Below are positions 25,601 through 33,002 of a stretch of DNA of 40,398 nucleotides, piece by piece. The number at the start of each line of letters is the position of its first letter. The first letter of the stretch is position 1. Position numbers and translations under genes: made by a program. This stretch comes from a virus. Where the stretch lies: positions 1-40,398 of IMG/VR virus record IMGVR_UViG_3300050343_000183. One strand, given 5' to 3'. Under the pieces are notes generated by a model. It ran no database searches. It was given only the letters and a program-made list of their open reading frames with translations, and was not told where the DNA came from.

Positions 25601-25629
25601 TTTACAAACCTCCCCTTTTATTGTATAAT
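25601..25629 (+). promoter_or_regulatory. Early-type promoter for gp44 operon
   Basis: TTTACA (25601-25606), 17 nt, TATAAT (25624-25629), 23 nt before the gp44 ATG. It lies immediately after the upstream stop codon and should drive gp44 through regA. Confidence 0.82.
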
Positions 25630-25652
25630 GTATTTCTTGAACGAGGTTTATA

Positions 25653-26585
25653 ATGTCAGATTTTTTATGGGTCGAAAAGTATCGGCCAAAAACAATTGCG
25701 GATTGTACTCTTCCGCAAACACTCAAACAACAGTTCCATGATGTTGTGGCTACCGGTGAATTGCCTAATATGCTTTTCACCGGTACAGCCGGTCTTGGTA
25801 AAACAACTGTTGCTAAATCCCTTTGTAATGAACTAGATCTAGATTATATCTTGATCAATGGTTCTGAAGAAGGCAATATCGATACCTTACGAGGTAAGAT
25901 AAAACAATTCGCATCATCAGTTTCATTGCAAGGTGGATACAAAGTTGTTATCCTTGACGAAGCTGATTATCTAAATGCTCAATCGACTCAGCCAGCTCTT
26001 CGTGGTTTTATTGAAGAGTTTGCTAATAATTGTCGATTTATCCTTACTTGTAATTTTAAGAATAAGATTATAGATCCGCTTCATTCTCGGTGTGGTGTCT
26101 ATGAATTTAATACAAGTAAAAAGGATCTTCCTAAGCTTGCGCAAGACTTCTATTCCCGACTTTTATATATACTAGATACGGAAGGAATAAAGCACGACGA
26201 TAAAACACCTGTCGATCTTGTGATGAAATATGCACCTGATTGGAGAAGAGTATTAAATGAAAGCCAAAGACACTCTAGTAGTGGTAACTTGGTTGTTAAT
26301 AATATCTCTAGTAATTCTACTTCTTTTGGTGAACTAGCTAAGTTTCTTAAAGACAAAGACTTTAAGAATATGCGTCATTGGGTCGTTAATAGTATGGATA
26401 TAGATGCAACCGCTATCTTTCGTGGAATATATGACTCCATGAATGATTACGTTGTACCTCAATCTATTCCACAACTTGTTTTGATTCTTGCTGATTATCA
26501 ATATAAAAATGCCTTTGTGGCAGACCATGAACTAAATGTCGTAGCATGTATGACTGAGATCATGGCAAACGTGGAGTTTAAGTAA
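25653..26585 (+). CDS. 44: Clamp loader ATPase subunit gp44
   Basis: 310 residues (T4 gp44 319). AAA+ motifs: Walker A GTAGLGKT at 44-51, Walker B VVILDEADYL with Asp102-Glu103, sensor/Arg-finger region RFILTCNFKNKIIDPLHSRC with the SRC motif. Four gp44 with one gp62 load the gp45 clamp at primer ends. The order gp45, gp44, gp62, regA is that of T4, with four small genes inserted between gp44 and gp62 here. Confidence 0.96.
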   Translation: MSDFLWVEKYRPKTIADCTLPQTLKQQFHDVVATGELPNMLFTGTAGLGKTTVAKSLCNELDLDYILINGSEEGNIDTLRGKIKQFASSVSLQGGYKVVILDEADYLNAQSTQPALRGFIEEFANNCRFILTCNFKNKIIDPLHSRCGVYEFNTSKKDLPKLAQDFYSRLLYILDTEGIKHDDKTPVDLVMKYAPDWRRVLNESQRHSSSGNLVVNNISSNSTSFGELAKFLKDKDFKNMRHWVVNSMDIDATAIFRGIYDSMNDYVVPQSIPQLVLILADYQYKNAFVADHELNVVACMTEIMANVEFK

Positions 26586-26788
26586 TGAAAGAATTTTTAT
26601 TAGTTGTCTCAATGTGGGGCAATACAGGTACTGAATGGCAATATATGGGAAATCAATATATAATGCAACAGTTATTTACTAAAGAACAATGCGAGATAAT
26701 TGCTTCTAAAAAGAATTGGAAGCAAGTTATTAAGAATGAATATTATGCTGTACAATTCGATTGTTTTCATAAGGATCAAAATAAATGA
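26585..26788 (+). CDS. Small unknown protein
   Basis: 67 residues, its ATG overlapping the gp44 stop by one base (TAATG). It has an N-terminal hydrophobic strand (MKEFLLVVSMWG), aromatic residues and two cysteines (KEQCEII, VQFDCFHKD). I do not recognise it. Tight overlaps on both sides (ATGA with the next gene) argue that it is a real, coupled gene. Confidence 0.55.
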   Translation: MKEFLLVVSMWGNTGTEWQYMGNQYIMQQLFTKEQCEIIASKKNWKQVIKNEYYAVQFDCFHKDQNK

Positions 26789-27216
26789 GAAAGATAATAA
26801 GTAAAATACCAGAATTTTGTTTAAGCCATTGGTTATTACGTATACCGCTTGCAATTGTATTCTTACAACAAGGATTAAGTAAGTGGCCATTTAATATAGA
26901 CGATGCTGAATCTTGGGGCTTACCTGCTATAGTATGGTGGTTTGTAGTGTACGGAGAGATTGGTGCCGGCATAGGCTTATTAGTTAGTGGTATTTTAGTT
27001 TCTAAAATAGCAGGTGATTATATTTGGGATTTTTGGATTCAAGATGTAGGAGATGCACTAACACGATTCTCGGGTATTACGATATGTTGTATCGCAACTG
27101 GAGTTATATGGATTGGTGAACCAACTAGTTTATTAGATGTTATATTGTATGATAACTTACATGTATTTTTATGGGTAGGTGGATTATTCTTTGCATTGAG
27201 AGGAAGCAGAACATGA
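26785..27216 (+). CDS. DoxX-like integral membrane protein
   Basis: 143 residues with about four hydrophobic segments (near 16-32, 47-69, 95-110, 122-138). The start WLLRIPLAIVFLQQGLSKWP, with Arg before the first helix and Gly-x-x-Lys-Trp after it, is the typical DoxX/DoxD pattern. DoxX proteins sit in the inner membrane and are linked to redox balance. Position between the two clamp-loader genes and just before a glutaredoxin suggests redox or membrane support of infection. Assignment is by pattern only. Confidence 0.6.
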   Translation: MRKIISKIPEFCLSHWLLRIPLAIVFLQQGLSKWPFNIDDAESWGLPAIVWWFVVYGEIGAGIGLLVSGILVSKIAGDYIWDFWIQDVGDALTRFSGITICCIATGVIWIGEPTSLLDVILYDNLHVFLWVGGLFFALRGSRT

Positions 27217-27389
27217 ACGAAGGACCTTTTACACAAGCACTTAAAGCAGATAAAACTGATGTATTAAAAGAAGAGTATACTGTATATAGAAAAAAAGATG
27301 GTTATATTGTAAAAGAAAGTTACGCTAGAACTCATTATAGAAATGATTTTCATGACGTATCTAATGTAGAACCATTGGTAAAAATGTAA
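27213..27389 (+). CDS. Small unknown protein
   Basis: 58 residues from ATG 27213, overlapping the DoxX-like stop by 4 nt, with AGAGGAAG as ribosome site. It is charged and Tyr-rich (EEYTVYRKKDGYIVKESYAR), with no cysteine or membrane segment. I do not recognise it. It ends ATGTAATG, so the next gene starts within its stop. Confidence 0.6.
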   Translation: MNEGPFTQALKADKTDVLKEEYTVYRKKDGYIVKESYARTHYRNDFHDVSNVEPLVKM

Positions 27390-27658
27390 TGAAACTAAAA
27401 TCACTTGTGTTATTTACTAAAGATTCGTGTTATTATTGTCATATGCTAAAAGAGAAGCTAGACGAGTGGAACATAGATTATACTGTTCTGCATAACCATC
27501 CATTACCTAATGACCACAAAACATATCCACAATTATATTATCGAGATACTGATGTTCAACAAGGTAATTCAGTAGATTTAACAGAAGATGTATTGTGGGA
27601 CCGAATAAGATCATTAGAATGGACAAGTCAAGACAGTGGGGTTGAAGGTGGATTTTGA
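27389..27658 (+). CDS. Glutaredoxin
   Basis: 89 residues. The start SLVLFTKDSCYYCHMLKEKL holds the CxxC site (Cys14-Tyr-Tyr-Cys17) after the first beta strand; 'KTYPQLYYRDTDVQQGN' fits the cis-Pro and glutathione-binding loop. T4 NrdC has the same role: an electron donor for ribonucleotide reductase. It lies in the replication operon, overlapping both neighbours. The order CYYC instead of CPYC is seen in other phage glutaredoxins. Confidence 0.88.
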   Translation: MKLKSLVLFTKDSCYYCHMLKEKLDEWNIDYTVLHNHPLPNDHKTYPQLYYRDTDVQQGNSVDLTEDVLWDRIRSLEWTSQDSGVEGGF

Positions 27659-28035
27659 ATCATTTTGATTATTTAAATAGTATCAATCTAACTAAACAAG
27701 ATATTATGATTGATGACGATTGTGAAAAAGCATACAACTCATTCATGGTAAATAGAGGTTTATCTTATTTTCAAGATACTATTATCGTTACTAATGAAAT
27801 GAATAGACACCACCAGATTGACAACAAACTACAATATCAATTTCTTATAAATATGATCAGAAAACGTAAAAGGTTTTCTAAATGGGCTAAGGCTCAAAAA
27901 GAAAGTGATATTGATGCTGTCAAGGAATATTATGGGTATAGTAATGAGAAAGCCCGCCAAGCCCTGACACTTCTATCGCCTGACCAAATAACAATTATAA
28001 AAAACAAGGTGAGTAAAGGTGGAAGAAGAAGATAA
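27655..28035 (+). CDS. 62: Clamp loader small subunit gp62
   Basis: 126 residues, beginning with TTG at 27655 that overlaps the glutaredoxin stop (TTGA) behind GAAGGTGG. The segment MVNRGLSYFQDTIIVTNEMN with NKLQYQFLINMIRKRKRFSK and 'WAKAQ' matches the short gp62 of marine T4-like phages (T4 gp62 has 187; T4 shares FMVENALSQFPE and KRYGKWAK). gp62 bridges the gp44 ring. A TTG start may keep its level below that of gp44, in line with a 4:1 ratio; this is inference. Confidence 0.87.
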   Translation: MNHFDYLNSINLTKQDIMIDDDCEKAYNSFMVNRGLSYFQDTIIVTNEMNRHHQIDNKLQYQFLINMIRKRKRFSKWAKAQKESDIDAVKEYYGYSNEKARQALTLLSPDQITIIKNKVSKGGRRR

Positions 28036-28429
28036 AACGGTAATATGGAATCCAACAGATATGTTGGAAATTACCTTGAATGAACCAGATGACTTCCTGA
28101 AAGTCCGTGAAACTTTAACACGTATTGGTGTTGCATCACGTAAAGAAAAGAAATTATTTCAATCCTGTCATATTCTACACAAACAAGGCCGATATTTTAT
28201 CGTGCATTTTAAAGAGCTATTTCTACTTGATAGTAAGAAAGCAAACTTAGAAGAGACAGACATTGAACGTAGGAATACGATAGCGACATTGCTTAGTGAT
28301 TGGGGACTAGTAACTGTACTAAACGGTACCGATCTTAAATGCGCGCCACTTCGTCAAATAAAAATTATTTCTTATAAAGATAAGAATAATTGGGAATTGT
28401 TGCCTAAGTATAATATAGGTAACAAATAA
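28019..28429 (+). CDS. regA: Translational repressor RegA
   Basis: 136 residues from GTG 28019. From Met15 (ATG 28061) the match to T4 RegA (122) is close: MLEITLNEPDDFLKVRETLT vs MIEITLKKPEDFLKVKETLT, FQSCHILHKQGRYFIVHFKE vs YQSCHILQKKGLYYIVHFKE, and LVPKYTIGN vs LLPKYNIGN. RegA blocks translation of early mRNAs, gp44, gp45 and its own in T4. AAGGTGAG favours GTG 28019, which gives a 14-residue extension; the ATG at 28061 has no visible ribosome site but equals the T4 start. It overlaps gp62 by 17 nt. Confidence 0.95.
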   Translation: MEEEDKTVIWNPTDMLEITLNEPDDFLKVRETLTRIGVASRKEKKLFQSCHILHKQGRYFIVHFKELFLLDSKKANLEETDIERRNTIATLLSDWGLVTVLNGTDLKCAPLRQIKIISYKDKNNWELLPKYNIGNK

Positions 28430-28454
28430 CAGCTATACCGTAAGGTAATAGCTG
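28430..28454 (+). terminator. Stem-loop after regA
   Basis: CAGCTAT-ACC (28430-28439), GTAA loop, GGT-A-ATAGCTG (28444-28454), about 10 pairs with one bulged A. There is no T run, so termination may be weak or the hairpin may stabilise the 3' end of the early transcript. It begins with the last base of the regA stop codon region and precedes the hsp20 late promoter by 5 nt. Confidence 0.6.
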
Positions 28455-28459
28455 TACTG

Positions 28460-28467
28460 TATAAATA
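28460..28467 (+). promoter_or_regulatory. Late promoter TATAAATA upstream of hsp20
   Basis: Exact octamer in GTATAAATAC, the same flanks as the iscA promoter, 61 nt before the hsp20 ATG. It separates the late hsp20-DUF1127 group from the early regA operon. Confidence 0.82.
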
Positions 28468-28528
28468 CAATTGTGATGCGGAATAATCCGGTCACATTTC
28501 AATCTTGCTTGATCAAAAGGAGATAACA

Positions 28529-29002
28529 ATGACAGGCTTACACACACTATTTCCCCGTTCCTCATTCGTTGGCTTTGACCATCTATTCAATGAACTTGAA
28601 TGGACAGCTAAACACGCGAATGATCATTATCCACCTCATAACATTATTAAGACTGGTGAATCAGATTATCTTATAGAATTAGCAATTGCTGGATTCTCAC
28701 AAGATGAATTATCTGTAGAGGTTAAGGATCGTACATTAACAGTAGCGGGCGATCATAAGTCAAAAGGTCGTGAGTTTATTCATCGTGGTATTTCTACCAA
28801 GAAGTTTAAGCGTACGTTCAGGCTGTCTGAGCACGTACAAGTGCACGGAGCAGATATTCAGGATGGTATACTTGCAATTGAACTGAAGTATGTCATTCCA
28901 GAAGAAATGCGTCCTCGTAAGATTAATATAGGTCAAAACGAGGAATCATCAAATGACACAACACATACTAGTACTAAGCAATTACTTACGGAATCCGATT
29001 GA
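28529..29002 (+). CDS. Small heat-shock protein Hsp20
   Basis: 157 residues from ATG 28529 behind AAAAGGAGAT. The alpha-crystallin domain spans about 40-135: PPHNIIKTGESDYLIELAIA, GFSQDELSVEVKDRTLTVAG, and 'FKRTFRLSEHVQVHGADIQDG' ending LAIELKYVIPEE. An IbpA-like holdase, common in marine T4-like phages, where a role in virion assembly or host stress is assumed. It has a late promoter and overlaps the next gene by 50 nt. Confidence 0.95.
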   Translation: MTGLHTLFPRSSFVGFDHLFNELEWTAKHANDHYPPHNIIKTGESDYLIELAIAGFSQDELSVEVKDRTLTVAGDHKSKGREFIHRGISTKKFKRTFRLSEHVQVHGADIQDGILAIELKYVIPEEMRPRKINIGQNEESSNDTTHTSTKQLLTESD

Positions 29003-29210
29003 AGGATTAGTAGGTTTACTAAAAAATTGGAACGCTGGTTACCAACGAAATAAAAAAGTAAGGCAAACAATTAGAGAGCTAAGTGCTCTTTCAACTGCTG
29101 AACTTAATGACATTGGAATAGGCCGATGTGATATATACGCCGTAGCAAACGGACATCGCGACCATAAAAGAGCTGCTGAAGTAAACAGCAACTTAGGAGG
29201 TTGGGTATGA
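28953..29210 (+). CDS. DUF1127-type small protein
   Basis: 85 residues. The C-terminal half, RQTIRELSALSTAELNDIGI followed by GRCDIYAVANG, is the DUF1127 (YjiS-like) signature: 'L..L....L.DIG..R.DI'. Small host proteins of this family, abundant in alphaproteobacteria, bind RNA or modulate sRNA turnover and phosphate metabolism in cases studied. GAGG precedes the ATG. The gene overlaps hsp20 by 50 nt in another frame and the next gene by 4 nt. A DUF1127 protein is unexpected in a T4-like phage. Confidence 0.78.
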   Translation: MTQHILVLSNYLRNPIEGLVGLLKNWNAGYQRNKKVRQTIRELSALSTAELNDIGIGRCDIYAVANGHRDHKRAAEVNSNLGGWV

Positions 29211-29377
29211 CTGAAGCTATAATGAGATACACATTTGCACCTTTATCTGGTTTTTGGGCATCCTTAAACAGAACAATGTATATCGTTGGTTATTCTAGAG
29301 CAGCCGCTGAGCTGTCTCGCCAAGGATACCATGAGCAAGCTAAACAATGCATGCTCGAAGTTTCGAAATTGAAATGA
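29207..29377 (+). CDS. Second small DUF1127-associated protein
   Basis: 56 residues from ATG 29207 behind AGGAGG. The C-terminal part YSRAAAELSRQGYHEQAKQC, then MLEVSK, resembles small alphaproteobacterial proteins that go with DUF1127 (an 'RAA.EL...GYHEEA' pattern as I recall). The N-terminal half is hydrophobic/aromatic (YTFAPLSGFWASLNRTMYI). It is coupled to the preceding DUF1127 gene by an ATGA overlap, so the two may act as a pair. Confidence 0.62.
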   Translation: MTEAIMRYTFAPLSGFWASLNRTMYIVGYSRAAAELSRQGYHEQAKQCMLEVSKLK

Positions 29378-29378
29378 A

Positions 29379-29402
29379 CTGATGGGGCGAAAGCCCCTTC
29401 AG
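29379..29402 (+). terminator. Stem-loop CTGA-GGGGC-GAAA-GCCCC-TCAG
   Basis: Nine paired bases with a symmetric T/T bulge: CTGA(T)GGGGC (29379-29388), GAAA loop, GCCCC(T)TCAG (29393-29402). No T run follows; the ribosome site TAGGAG of the next gene comes 4 nt later. It could be a processing or stability element that sets the level of the next gene, or a weak terminator. Confidence 0.6.
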
Positions 29403-29417
29403 CCTATAGGAGAAATA

Positions 29418-29621
29418 ATGAGACTACAGCTACTCGAAGCACTTAAAGCGCACGCAAATGGTCATATATCAAAGCATAAAGCTAACGTAGAAGTTTATAT
29501 GACAAACCCAGCAGGAGTTGGGGAGCATCCAGACATTATAGAAGCAATTGAACAAGAACTAGATGAGATTGCAAGATATAATGATCAAGTTGAAATGCTA
29601 AATAAATATTTTCCACAATAA
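29418..29621 (+). CDS. Conserved small protein before gp43
   Basis: 67 residues from ATG 29418 (TAGGAGAAATA upstream). It is helical with the motif YMTNPAGVGEHPDIIEAIEQ, then 'ELDEIARYNDQVEML'. I recall small proteins with 'NPVGIGEHPD' just upstream of the polymerase gene in marine T4-like phages; function unknown. It is followed by a strong terminator, so it closes the hsp20 late unit. Confidence 0.7.
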   Translation: MRLQLLEALKAHANGHISKHKANVEVYMTNPAGVGEHPDIIEAIEQELDEIARYNDQVEMLNKYFPQ

Positions 29622-29627
29622 CAAAAC

Positions 29628-29650
29628 GGGGGTGTACAACCCCCTTTTTT
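29628..29650 (+). terminator. Strong intrinsic terminator before gp43, interleaved with a promoter
   Basis: Stem GGGGGT (29628-29633), loop GTACA, ACCCCC (29639-29644), then TTTTTT. The -35 box of the gp43 promoter (TGTACA, 29633-29638) lies in the loop and the U-tract lies in the promoter spacer. Confidence 0.92.
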
Positions 29651-29661
29651 CGTGATATAAT
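29633..29661 (+). promoter_or_regulatory. Early-type promoter for gp43
   Basis: TGTACA (29633-29638), 17 nt, TATAAT (29656-29661), 23 nt before the TTG start of gp43. It fully overlaps the terminator of the preceding unit. Confidence 0.85.
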
Positions 29662-29684
29662 GGCTCCATACACGGAGGTATCTT

Positions 29685-32600
29685 TTGTCATTCTATACAT
29701 CAGTAAATCGTCACATGAATCAAATCCTATATCGTGGATATAATGATTCAGGTGCACCTATTCAATCTAAAGTAAGATTTCAACCTACATTGTATATTAA
29801 GTCTAACGAGGAATCTCCATTCCTTGGACTTGATGGTATACCGGTGGCTCCTATTAAATTTGATAGTATGAGTGAAGCCAAGCAATTCATGAAACAATAT
29901 CAAGATATTGATGAGTTTAAAATCTATGGTATGGACCGGTGGCCAACACAATTCATTGCCGAAAAATGGCCTAACAATATTCAATTCAATCCAGCTCATA
30001 TCAATGTGGTTAACTTTGATATTGAGGTTGCTTCTGATGATGGATTCCCTGAACCAGACGAAGCATTACATCCAATCATTTCTATTGCTCTTAAATCCAG
30101 TAAGTCTTCCATATATCATGTATGGGGTCTCGGTGATTATGACGTAGAAAAATGTCAGATAGAAATGCATGGCGATCTGATTCAATATAAAAAGTTTGAT
30201 TCCGAAGAAGCTATGCTTGCCAGTTTCCTTAAGTACTGGTCTGATAATTATCCTGATGTAGTTACTGGCTGGAATTGTCGATATTTTGATATACCATACT
30301 TAATTAACAGATTAACTCGAATTGGTTCTGACCAAGCCGTTAAACGATTATCGCCATGGAATATAGTAGATTCCGATATAACTATGTCCGATACATACAA
30401 AATCTTTGGTATCGAACAAGCAGACTATCTTGAATTGTTCAAGAAGTTCGGTTATTCCTATGGTGCTCAAGAATCCTATAAACTCGATCATATCGGTTAT
30501 ACGGTGCTCGGTGAGAAGAAGTTATCCTATGAGGAACATGGTAGTCTTCATACGCTCTATAAAAACGATCACCAAAAATTTATCGACTATAATATCAAAG
30601 ACGTTCAACTTGTACAACGTATCGATGACAAGATGGGTCTTATCAATCTTGCCCTTACCGTAGCATATAAAGGTGGAGTAGTTTTAGCCGATACGATGGG
30701 TACGACTGCTATATGGGATTCAATCATATATCGTGAACTTAACAAAAAGAATATTATTGTTCCACCTAATGAAGTAAAGGCTAAACTACCATATCCAGGT
30801 GGCTATGTGAAAGAACCAAAGGTTGGCTCGCACGATTGGGTTGTATCGTTCGATTTAAACTCTCTGTATCCTAATCTTATTGTACAATACAATATGTCGC
30901 CTGAAACAATTACATCGGCTCAAGCACCAAATGGTGTACTCGGTTATCTTGAGTCTGATCCGGTGCCACGTAACTTTCGTGAACATAATATTTCTATTGC
31001 AGCCAATGGTTCTACCTATGATAAATCTCATCAAGGTATCTTGCCTCAGATTATTGTAGACTATTATTCCGAACGTTCCGAAGTCAAAAAACAAATGCTT
31101 GCCAAAGAACGTGAATATCAAAAAGGTAAGACATTTCATCTCGAGAAAGAAATCAACCAACTTGAGAATCAGCAAATGGCTATTAAGATTCTCTTGAACT
31201 CACTTTATGGCGCACTCGGTAATAAACACTTCCGTTACTTTGATATGCGTATGGCCGAAGGTATTACTCTATCCGGCCAGTTGTCTATCATGTGGGCTGA
31301 GAAGGCCATGAATAAAGAAATGAATCGTATTCTTAAGACAGATAATCGTGACTACGTAATTGCAATGGATACCGATTCATTATACATAAACATGGGTCCG
31401 TTAGTTAAGCAATTAAATCCTAAAGATCCAGTAATAGCACTCGACAAGATTTGTTCTGAGCACTTTGAAAAAGTCCTAGAGAAATCTTATGCCAAACTAT
31501 TTGATAAGCAACAAGGCTATGTTAACCGTATGGTTATGGCACGTGAGGTTATTGCAAATCGTGGTATATGGACGGCAAAGAAAAGATATATTCTAAACGT
31601 ACACAACTCTGAAGGTGTACAATATGCCGAACCTAAACTTAAGATCATGGGCATTGAGGCAATTAAGTCTTCAACTCCAGAAGTTGTTCGTACTAAATTC
31701 AAAGAGATGTTCAAGATTATTATTGAAGGTGATGAGAATAAAACTCAAAGGTTTATTGCAGATTTTCGTAAAGCCTTTACGTCATTACCTCCCGAGCAAG
31801 TTTCGTTTCCACGAGGTGTGAAAGATATAACTAAGTGGTCTCGTAAAGGTACATTGTATGCCAAAGGTACACCCATCCACGTACGTGGGTCTATCATGTA
31901 TAATCAGTCTATTAAAGATAAATCACTTGGCAAAATGTATCCCCTAATTCAAAACGGAGAGAAGATTAAGTTTTGTTACATGCGTATGCCTAATCCACTC
32001 AAAGAAAATGTGATTGCATTTCCAGGTTATTTGCCTGAGAGTCTTGGCTTACATAATTATGTGGATTACAATAAACAGTTTGACAAAACATTTATTGAAC
32101 CTCTCTTACCAATTCTTGACGCTGTTGGCTGGTCGGGTCGAACAGAAAAACACATTGGAGGATTTCTTCGGATGATAAACCGTGATGATATAGAAGCATT
32201 TGCTGAGACTGATGAACAGAAAGAATATTGGAATATACCACCTGGTATGATTTATATCTTTGACGTTGATGGTACACTTACACCAAGTCGTGGCAGAATG
32301 AATACTGAGTTTGCTTTATTTTTTGAAGATTTTGTAACAACATATGAATGCTATATGATTACAGGTTCTGATAGAAAGAAAACTCTTGAACAGATACCTA
32401 AACCGATTTATGATATGTGTTTAAAAGTTTATCAATGTTCAGGTAACCATGTTTTTCACGGTAATAGAGAAATTTATAAAAACGATTGGACTTTACCTGA
32501 TCCTCATCATAAATGGTTATTAAATGAATTAGAAGAATCAAAATTCTTTAGTAAGACTGGTGATCATTTTGATCAGCGTGTTGGTCTACTAAACTTTAGT

Positions 32601-32981
32601 GTACTAGGTAGCTATGGTGGCTTAGAAGGCAGAGCAATGTATAAGCGATGGGATGAAAAACATAAAGAACGAGAAGGTATTGCGAAAAGATTTAATGAGA
32701 GATGGTATGAACAAGAATGGTGGGATATTAGCGCCGATCTAGTAACAGCAACCGTCGCTGGTGAAACTGGTATAGATATAACTCCTCATATGATGGGTAA
32801 AGAACAAATAGTAAAAAACTTTGATGCAAACAAAGTGGTGTTCTTTGGTGATAAGACAATGCCTGGAGGTAATGATTATTCTATTGCAGCAAAGATTGAA
32901 AGAGAAGGTGGAATAGTAAAAGCAGTTAATTCATGGAAAGACACATATAAGTGTTTACAAGAAATCCAAAATGTGGTATAA
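29685..32981 (+). CDS. 43: DNA polymerase gp43 fused to a phosphomannomutase-like HAD domain
   Basis: 1098 residues from TTG 29685 (ACGGAGG upstream). Residues 1 to ~840 are a family B polymerase: exonuclease FDIEVASD (Asp112, Glu114), motif A VVSFDLNSLYPN (Asp390), motif B KILLNSLYGALGN, motif C AMDTDSLY (Asp562, Asp564). The usual gp43 end (FIEPLLPILDAVGW ... GFLRM) is followed by a 20-residue acidic linker and, from Met855, a second protein: IFDVDGTLTPSRGRM (Asp860, Asp862), a GSDRKKTLEQIP segment, GLLNFSVLG, and FFGDKTMPGGNDYSI (1053-1067). These are hallmarks of eukaryotic-type alpha-phosphomannomutase (PMM2 has the same FFGDKTMPGGND). The domain length (~245) equals a full PMM. A lost stop codon by sequence error cannot be excluded, but the linker is in frame and protein-like. 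Confidence 0.93.
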   Translation: MSFYTSVNRHMNQILYRGYNDSGAPIQSKVRFQPTLYIKSNEESPFLGLDGIPVAPIKFDSMSEAKQFMKQYQDIDEFKIYGMDRWPTQFIAEKWPNNIQFNPAHINVVNFDIEVASDDGFPEPDEALHPIISIALKSSKSSIYHVWGLGDYDVEKCQIEMHGDLIQYKKFDSEEAMLASFLKYWSDNYPDVVTGWNCRYFDIPYLINRLTRIGSDQAVKRLSPWNIVDSDITMSDTYKIFGIEQADYLELFKKFGYSYGAQESYKLDHIGYTVLGEKKLSYEEHGSLHTLYKNDHQKFIDYNIKDVQLVQRIDDKMGLINLALTVAYKGGVVLADTMGTTAIWDSIIYRELNKKNIIVPPNEVKAKLPYPGGYVKEPKVGSHDWVVSFDLNSLYPNLIVQYNMSPETITSAQAPNGVLGYLESDPVPRNFREHNISIAANGSTYDKSHQGILPQIIVDYYSERSEVKKQMLAKEREYQKGKTFHLEKEINQLENQQMAIKILLNSLYGALGNKHFRYFDMRMAEGITLSGQLSIMWAEKAMNKEMNRILKTDNRDYVIAMDTDSLYINMGPLVKQLNPKDPVIALDKICSEHFEKVLEKSYAKLFDKQQGYVNRMVMAREVIANRGIWTAKKRYILNVHNSEGVQYAEPKLKIMGIEAIKSSTPEVVRTKFKEMFKIIIEGDENKTQRFIADFRKAFTSLPPEQVSFPRGVKDITKWSRKGTLYAKGTPIHVRGSIMYNQSIKDKSLGKMYPLIQNGEKIKFCYMRMPNPLKENVIAFPGYLPESLGLHNYVDYNKQFDKTFIEPLLPILDAVGWSGRTEKHIGGFLRMINRDDIEAFAETDEQKEYWNIPPGMIYIFDVDGTLTPSRGRMNTEFALFFEDFVTTYECYMITGSDRKKTLEQIPKPIYDMCLKVYQCSGNHVFHGNREIYKNDWTLPDPHHKWLLNELEESKFFSKTGDHFDQRVGLLNFSVLGSYGGLEGRAMYKRWDEKHKEREGIAKRFNERWYEQEWWDISADLVTATVAGETGIDITPHMMGKEQIVKNFDANKVVFFGDKTMPGGNDYSIAAKIEREGGIVKAVNSWKDTYKCLQEIQNVV

Positions 32982-32982
32982 T
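32954..32982 (+). promoter_or_regulatory. Early-type promoter for the MazG-like gene
   Basis: TTTACA (32954-32959), 17 nt, TATAAT (32977-32982), at the very end of the polymerase fusion gene and 20 nt before the next ATG at 33003. The stop codon TAA of gp43 overlaps the -10 box. Confidence 0.8.
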
Positions 32983-33002
32983 ATTAAAAATGGAGAAAAT
33001 AT

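Noticed and set aside
29599-29610. AATAAATATT inside the small gene before gp43
   Set aside because: It is inside coding sequence, varies at the first base, and is followed by a terminator and a clear early-type promoter.
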